Assembly: GCA_029207755.1 (NCBI GenBank)
Contig: JARCOQ010000003.1
Location: 90,660,646-90,724,645 of the forward strand
Source: Chamaea fasciata
Taxonomy: Eukaryota > Chordata > Aves > Passeriformes > Sylviidae
Direction of reading: 5' to 3'
Length of the DNA: 64,000 nt
Shown one piece after another: positions 58,701 through 64,000 of this stretch. The notes under the pieces are model-generated. The model was not told where the DNA came from. It saw only the letters and a list, made by a program, of their open reading frames with translations, and ran no database searches. A program made the position numbers and the translations under genes. Positions within the stretch are counted from its first letter, which is position 1. The number at the start of each line of letters is the position of its first letter.

Positions 58701-60912
58701 AAATAAACAAACAAAAAATAAGGTACCAAAAACCCCCCACAGCCAAACAACAAAGCATTAAAGGATTCCACAGATTAAGTGGTTTTGTTCACAGTGGAAT
58801 GATGAGAACTGTGAGCACAGGAAATACAGTTTATTACCATGATTAATTATTATGCTAATTTCCTGTTACAGAAGTCACATAAAGAGGCATTCTATAGGAA
58901 GAAGCAATTCAGTTCTCCATTCAACTGCAGTATGTCAAGATACTGTTATTTTGCCTGAAAGCTAGAAAATCCTTCCTTGATGTCATTTTTGCTTTACCTC
59001 AACCTTAGAACTGTGATGTGATGGTTCCTTCTATAGCATGTTTGTTTGCTTATCTGAATGACCGAGCTCTCAAACCACTGTTAGCCTGTAGTTTAAGTTC
59101 ACTGGCACCATGCAGATTTGCCCATAAATCACAGGGTGTTAGATTTCTCTACAATAAGGATGTTCATTGTAGACTTCCACATTACCTTCATAAAGGGCCC
59201 CATTTCTTTCTTCTTCCACTGCCTTCAGGAAAAGTTCTTTTGCCTGCACAATAAATTACACAGAGCACTTCTTTAATTCCTTATAAATACAAGTGCAATG
59301 TCACTTGACTTAGAATTATTTCTGATCTTACCTACTGTACCTATGACAGAGATAACAAAATAATTCCATAAATAGAGAAGACATGTGCTACAAGACATAA
59401 CTGCAATTCCCAATCAACAAACTATCTATATTCCTGCTGTTCACCCCTTACCTACAGTCTTTCAGAAAGCAGATTGTGAAGGTGACACCAAGGCAAACAT
59501 AAAGACTAGAAAAATCACTGTATGATTATGTAGACATTAGTATGGAAATAACAAGATAGTAACTTCTGTTGTTTCTCCAGATTTAATTCATCATTAGCTT
59601 TTAGAAAAGTTACAGTGAAACAGTAATACAGACAAATAAAACCTCAAAATTATGGATCTTCTTCTGTACCTTTTCCTCTTTTGCCATCTCCTGTTTTCCC
59701 CTGGCATCAACAGACTTTAGTCCAGGTTCTCTTGATGATGCTCTGCATGGTAGAGGTTCCAACCCACTAGAACTCACACCTGGGGCAAGCTCAAACATCC
59801 ACTGAGCTCTGAACATCTGGAGCTCTGCCTAAAAAACATTATTAATTCTACATTAATAATCTATTAATATTCAGACAGTATATGTTCTGAGAAGAAATTA
59901 TAAAGTACAAACACAGAAAAGAATTTCAACTATGCTTTACATTTCCAAGTCTTAGATGGCTTCAGTGAATTTAGGCATAGAGAGTCAGCAATTGTTTTAT
60001 GGTAAATTAAAACAAAAACATGCACAAGTACTTGTTCAGTCTCACTCAATGGCAAAAGTGCTTTTTTCTGGACTGTTCACCTCAAAAGAAAAACTGATGT
60101 TTCAAGAAATGGTTGTTAGTCCTATGGTTATGATCTAAGATTCCATAAAAAAGCGATCTTTCCAGACATTATCATGTTTGTTCTTGTTTATGCAGAATTA
60201 TTATAAGCAAGAAGTCAATTAGTTCTTAAAATTAAAATTTATAAAATCCAGGGTTTTGTACACAAGCATTCTAAGTTACCTAATATTCAAGAGGATCATT
60301 TATATAATATACAAATAAGATCTTACTCCTTTCTCTTTTAAAAAGTATGGACTATGCTCTGTGACATAATACAAGTTACAACTCCTGCCATGCCTTTATT
60401 TTCAGCATCTTTGAAGTCACACTTTACATGTCTCTTGCAACCATCACAACTTCTGGGGAGCATTTACACAGAAATCTAGTCTTGAAAGAAAACACACTTT
60501 TCTATTACACTGCTCTTATCAGCTTTCTGGTCCAGTAGAGAGTGACAACTTAAACTAGAATTTGATCACAGAAACTGCTGTCCAATTTATACAGCTCTTC
60601 AAAGAAATTCCAGATCTGTCACAAGCTTTCTTTTCATCTCCACAGATAGCTGAAGACTGAATTTTACACTTGGAACACAATGCGAAATTTATCTCACTTT
60701 TGGAGGGGCAGACAGATTAAGCATTTGTCAGATCAACAAATGTGTGGTAACCAAATGAGGATAAGTGATGCAGTTTAAATCACAGCAGTACTACGTTTGT
60801 AAAAAAAAAAAACAAACTAGCATGAGAGACATACCTGAAGATTTGCTTCACCAGATCTTTCACTGTCATCAGTTCTTACCAAATCGGCGTGACAATCTTC
60901 TTCAGCTTCTGC
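46654..60912 (-). CDS. FBXO9: FBXO9, F-box only protein 9 (12 coding exons; initiator exon not seen)
   Basis: Twelve exons join in frame to 434 codons plus stop, lacking only an initiator Met that should come from an upstream exon. Numbering that Met as 1, residues 2-27 give an acidic N-terminus (AEAEEDCH). Residues about 78-111 form a TPR-like helical pair ([33 protein letters not shown]). Residues about 177-228 form the F-box ([14 protein letters not shown] ... [18 protein letters not shown]). The rest is a conserved C-terminal domain ending [20 protein letters not shown]. In mammals FBXO9 recruits substrates, including TEL2 and TTI1, to an SCF (SKP1-CUL1) ubiquitin ligase after CK2 phosphorylation. 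Human FBXO9 is 447 residues, so length and order agree. All exon phases close and no stop interrupts, so the gene looks functional. Smaller introns (47972-48677, 48772-49457, 49554-50566, 51070-51599, 51715-52918) hold nothing recognised beyond simple tracts. Confidence 0.96.
47817..47971 (-). CDS. FBXO9: FBXO9 exon, residues 349-400
   Basis: Encodes [18 protein letters not shown] to [10 protein letters not shown], nearly identical to the human protein. Flanked by CTGTACAG and GTGAGT; 155 bases ending in phase 2. Confidence 0.97.
48678..48771 (-). CDS. FBXO9: FBXO9 exon, residues 317-348
   Basis: Encodes [20 protein letters not shown] to KKKEE and ends in phase 0 at GAG|GTAGGT. Acceptor CTTCCAG. 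Confidence 0.97.
49458..49553 (-). CDS. FBXO9: FBXO9 exon, residues 285-317
   Basis: Encodes [20 protein letters not shown] to RLRTKNT. Acceptor TTTTGCAG; the donor ACAAG|GTTATT lacks the usual G at +5 and A/G at +3, yet the phases join exactly with the next exon. Confidence 0.95.
49597..49646 (+). repeat. polypyrimidine tract in FBXO9 intron
   Basis: Two T homopolymers separated by CCTTTCC, about 50 bases of pure pyrimidine apart from one G near its start. It lies on + within an FBXO9 intron, so it is purine-rich in the transcript. Confidence 0.9.
50567..50657 (-). CDS. FBXO9: FBXO9 exon, residues 255-285
   Basis: Encodes [20 protein letters not shown] to WHQVEYY. Acceptor TTCTGTAG, donor ACAG|GTAGAG. 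Strongly conserved with mammals. Confidence 0.97.
50951..51069 (-). CDS. FBXO9: FBXO9 exon, residues 215-255
   Basis: Encodes [20 protein letters not shown] to RPRVRFD, covering the end of the F-box region. Acceptor TTCACTAG, donor GATG|GTAAGC. Confidence 0.97.
51600..51714 (-). CDS. FBXO9: FBXO9 exon, residues 177-215 (F-box)
   Basis: Encodes [37 protein letters not shown]: the F-box with its leading LP and the L..VC motif that contacts SKP1 in this family. Acceptor TTTTTAG, donor CCAG|GTATTG. Confidence 0.97.
52919..53049 (-). CDS. FBXO9: FBXO9 exon, residues 133-177
   Basis: Encodes [20 protein letters not shown] to VSQTHIS. An acidic linker is followed by a glutamine-containing helix before the F-box. 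Acceptor TTTTCTAG, donor TCAG|GTAAGA. Confidence 0.96.
54332..55185 (-). mobile_element. CR1 LINE, about 0.85 kb, sense on the FBXO9 strand
   Basis: On + it reads as reverse complement CR1: TTAGGTTGGAAAAGACATCT near 54342, CCAGGCTAAACACGCCCAGC, GGCCCCAGAACTGGACCCAG and GCCATTGGCCTTCCTGGCCA. The far end carries the CATGTCCAGATCTCTCTGCAG segment. Minus-strand open frames such as 54689-55081 (CVLCLGHN..., [14 protein letters not shown]) are remnants of the reverse-transcriptase C-terminus. It is 5'-truncated and frame-broken, hence inactive. It is the longest CR1 copy in the window. Confidence 0.93.
55318..55359 (+). repeat. 21-bp tandem duplication
   Basis: ATTCAGAAATGAAACTAAT begins at 55318 and again at 55339; 19 bases are identical before the copies diverge (GG versus AA). 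Confidence 0.93.
56182..56281 (-). CDS. FBXO9: FBXO9 exon, residues 100-133 (end of TPR-like region)
   Basis: Encodes [20 protein letters not shown] and [12 protein letters not shown]. Its donor side reads GAGGTGGTGAGT, so two GT donors lie 3 bases apart. Using GTGAGT gives GKRCVED, equal in length to human GNSYIED, and is preferred. Using the upstream GT (exon low end 56185) would give GKSVED. Confidence 0.93.
56282..59185 (-). other. FBXO9: FBXO9 intron, no other feature seen
   Basis: A 2.9 kb intron between the exons for residues 81-99 and 100-133. It is AT-rich, with an A/C-rich low-complexity stretch at about 58668-58750; no transposon or exon is recognised. Confidence 0.8.
59186..59243 (-). 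CDS. FBXO9: FBXO9 exon, residues 81-100 (TPR-like helix)
   Basis: Encodes [19 protein letters not shown] plus the first base of A100, matching human [19 protein letters not shown]. Acceptor TTGTGCAG, donor GAAG|GTAATG. It is a short exon (58 bases). Confidence 0.96.
59670..59828 (-). CDS. FBXO9: FBXO9 exon, residues 28-80
   Basis: Encodes [20 protein letters not shown], a less conserved [17 protein letters not shown] part and KQEMAKEEK. Human FBXO9 reads [20 protein letters not shown] here. An internal ATG (MFRAQW) matches the start of a recalled shorter human isoform. Acceptor TTTTTAG, donor AAAAG|GTACAG. Confidence 0.97.
60835..60912 (-). CDS. FBXO9: FBXO9 exon, residues 2-27 (acidic N-terminus)
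   Basis: Encodes [20 protein letters not shown] and GEANLQ, 26 codons, phase 0 at both ends. Human starts [11 protein letters not shown], so the initiator Met must be supplied by an upstream exon ending ATG. Acceptor CTACTAG, donor CTTCAG|GTATGT. Confidence 0.93.
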
Positions 60913-63900
60913 CTAGTAGAGAGCAGACAAACGTGATTATAGGGTCTGCATAAGTTCCTGCAGCATATTCACAAAGAATGACTGTCATGGATGCACATAA
61001 AAAAAAAAAAAAAGGCATACTTTCCTTTCCATGATAAAAATTAATTTTAGAACTACTGAGATCAGTTGTACTTCCATATTAACTCAATGAAGATGGGTTT
61101 TGCATTTTAGACAAGTTAATCCAACACAGATTAGCTGTGTATCACTTGAAGGCTTCCATGCTTCAATACACTGGCACCCCTGACTAAATACACTCAATGT
61201 CTATGTCAAAGCACAGAGCAAAAGCTTCAGTATTAAACAATTATGTGCTTTGTTCAACAATTTAAAATTTAATCACTACGTTCTCATTGTAAAGATAACC
61301 AGTAGTTTTGATTTAATATTTGCAAGAGCACAAATTGCTTGGAATAACAAGAGATTTTATATATACATGTGCAACTAAACAAGAAATGTATTGGAAAATA
61401 AAATAAAAAGCTAGCATGAGAGCTTGACAGTTGGTTATATTTACAGTACAGCTGTGAGACAGGTTAAACAAATAAAACCTGAAATAAGACCTTTGACTAA
61501 ACCTAACACGGCTCTACACAGGAAATTAAGTCGGCTAGTTTAAGAGGAAAACTTAAAAATAGGCAAATTAATTATCACAGTGAAATATACTGAGATTTAT
61601 GTAGTCTATACTAAAACAAAGGAAAACTAATTCTGAGCATCAGTGACAAGCCACTACAATGACAACAACAGCAAGATGCCAGTAAGGGGGGAAAAAACCA
61701 CCCCAAAATCTCAACTAAAACATTTGTTTAAGGTTCTTCCTGCAATTGAAGCAAACCAGTCTTTCTACCATTCTGCACCGAAATTCACATCTGTAGCTCT
61801 CCAAGTAGATAATGCAAAGTGAGATTACAAGAAGGCAAACCCAACATTAAGATTATCACAACTACTTTAAAAAGTTTTATTTCCCACTCCTTCCTATTGT
61901 ACTCAGAGACTTCGAGTGACATTTTGTCAGTAAGATTCTACCAAGCTCTCAAAAAGAAATCTCTGCCTCCTGCACAATCAAAGTGCAGAAATCAAAGCAT
62001 GTATTCAGAAAATTTATACCATTTTTAGAGCACCTGGAAGTTCTGATCAAACTACAGAATCCTAGCAAATGTGATGGGATGGTAACCTTTAATCTATTTG
62101 CCTTGGTGATGAGCACCTCTCTGGAGTTAGCACATGTCTCCAGATTCCGCAACAACCACAAACTCACTGGCATGTCATCTGTAAAAGTGTTTTCACGGAT
62201 GTCTCAGATAATTTATCATTTACAATTGATAGACATGACTGGTTGGCTGAAGATAAACAGATACTGCATCTATTTCTACATTCTCATTTTTAATTTCCAC
62301 ACATTTTTCATTTCCTAGTAGAGGAAACAGGTGAGCTAGAACACTATCAAACACTAATGGCATTAAATCTCAGCAAGGAGTAAATAACTTGGACATTTCA
62401 TGGGCTTCGATTCCAGAATTTAATTGCAGGCAGTTAATGACCTATGAGTTGTGACAGTCCTACTACATTATTAGCATCCAGGAATATTTTGTTGGCCAAG
62501 CAGAGCCAGCCTAGGAATGAGGTAGCTCTGAAATGGGTGTCTGTAAGTGCATTATTATGGCACTGAGCTAACAGAAATAAGGCCTAATTCTGTCTGTGCA
62601 GAGTGCAGCTTCTGGTTTGCAGCTGAATCACGTCCAGTCAGCTCTCCAGTCTGGGCAGAATAAGCCTGGTTTTATCTGCAAAATGCAGAAACTAGCAATT
62701 TCTAAACTATATCAACACACTATCTTCTTGTGCATAAAGGCACGCCCATTAAAACCTTTAACTCCTGAAGTCTGTAAACAAACTGATTTAAGCGTTGAAA
62801 CTACTTAGAAGGTTAGGAAACTGGATGAAGTTTACCTCTTTCAAAAACTTTATATTTCACTAATCTGTTCAACTCCTGATTTTCAACCTTTTGTCTCCAT
62901 TCAGCTGCCCTACTTCTTCATTTTTGAGTCACAGTCAGACATGGTTGTGGACCAACTGCATCCAAAATGCCATTTTATGCTCTTTCAAACCTAAATATGC
63001 TCTCAAACAAAAAATATTATGAAGACCTGGCCCACAGTCTAAAAGTTGTCAAAAACCATAATGAAATTGATTACAACTGAAGTTTTGTCATTACCTTCCC
63101 TATACTGTGTGCATGTTGTGCAATCTCTCATATCAAAGGTCAGTCTTCTGGCAGTAGTAGCAGCCTAAGTTGCCACTCTTCTAATTTACTGGTAAAGCAT
63201 TTAATTCACATTGCTACTGCATAGGAACAAACTAGAAAACTGATCTCTATTAACAACCTTTCCACTCTTTATTTGACCTGTTGAAACCCTACAATTTTGC
63301 TAGGACAAGTGAGTAAACACAGGTACTGTGAAGCAAGGACTTTCACCAGCAGACAGCTCATGAGATCTCATCTTTGCAATGTGTACAAATTGGTTCCTTG
63401 CCCCCACTGTGAGAATACCTGCGTTGTACTTACAGTTTCTAAAATTCACAGAACACTGTGCTGTAACTGCTACTTAGGGGATAAATCTAGATTGTTCATT
63501 GTTGTGCTGCTCGCCTTTCTCCTGATACAAGTCAGCTGAAAAAGTGACTTCATCCTGACTGAAAGGTAGACATCGTACTGTGTACTGGCTGATTGGCTTG
63601 ATTAATTTTCCATGAGGAAAGTAGTCAAGCCACCAAAAGGTAACACGTCAAAAGTAAACATCTGATTTAGGCTGCAACTTGTAAAAAATGAAGTCAATTC
63701 AAATGAGTAGATTCAATTCTGATTTGCTTGCAAAGCTTTAGAAACCATTTGCCAAATGCAGAACTAGTTTATTTGCACAGTTCAGTTTTGTTTTGCAATC
63801 AATAATTGCATGCTGATTTCCTCAGAGTACATTAACAGCTCACTAAACTGCCTGTAACGTCAGGTCCTTTAACAGTTCTCATCTCTGTTTCAGCAAAATA

Positions 63901-64000
63901 AAACCAAGATCAGAAACAGGTCGCAGCTGAGTGTCACCAGTTGAACAGGGCTATGTGTTGTGTGTGAACCATACAGAACTCAGGGAGGAGCAAGCACGGC
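60913..64000 (-). other. FBXO9: FBXO9 first intron (or 5' region), partial
   Basis: Sequence upstream of the first recognised FBXO9 exon to the window edge. No CpG-rich promoter and no convincing ATG|GT donor exon is seen, so exon 1 and the promoter probably lie beyond 64000. Contains an A-run at about 61000-61013 and otherwise nothing recognised. Confidence 0.65.

Noticed and set aside
62020..62035. ATG|GTATAA as possible FBXO9 first-exon donor on the minus strand
   Set aside because: Weak donor, AT-rich context and no promoter-like CpG sequence; chance occurrence is likelier.
1..64000. CRISPR arrays, bacterial operons, phage or defence systems
   Set aside because: The window is vertebrate genomic DNA with intron-split genes; no regularly spaced repeats or prokaryotic signals were seen.

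Overview
This is a stretch of a bird nuclear genome. Three protein-coding genes can be recognised from their exons: the 3' end of ELOVL5 (+ strand), a complete coding set for GCM1 (+ strand), and nearly all of FBXO9 (- strand). At least eight fragments of the CR1 retroposon, the dominant bird LINE, plus an avian LTR-like dispersed repeat, point to a bird. A/C-rich tracts suggest Neoaves, but the species cannot be read from the sequence. The order ELOVL5-GCM1-FBXO9 with these relative orientations is the order I recall for human 6p12, so this is a conserved vertebrate block.

Layout: 1-1335 is the last ELOVL5 intron. 1336-1467 is the ELOVL5 terminal coding exon, followed by a 3' UTR ending probably near 3190. 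About 3191-24594 is a roughly 21 kb gene desert upstream of GCM1. It holds low-complexity tracts, an LTR-like repeat, a CR1 copy, a near-perfect 53-bp tandem duplication and a small GC-rich island. 24595-31607 is GCM1, five coding exons joining to 389 residues, with a poly(A) signal at 31812. About 31836-46189 is the interval between the converging GCM1 and FBXO9 3' ends, rich in CR1 fragments. 46190-60912 is FBXO9, twelve coding exons on the minus strand giving 434 residues plus an initiator Met from an unseen first exon. 60913-64000 is FBXO9 first-intron sequence reaching the window edge.

The genes are functionally unrelated neighbours: a fatty-acid elongase of the ER, a GCM-family transcription factor, and an F-box subunit of an SCF ubiquitin ligase. 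All splice phases of GCM1 and FBXO9 close exactly, so both look intact. I found no CRISPR array, operon, tRNA, rRNA or prokaryotic element, and no strong candidate for an undescribed biological system. The most interesting observations are the sharp contrast between the conserved DNA-binding half and the diverged GC-rich last exon of GCM1, a CR1 fragment next to that exon's splice acceptor, a tandem splice donor in FBXO9, and several recent-looking local duplications and a palindrome.
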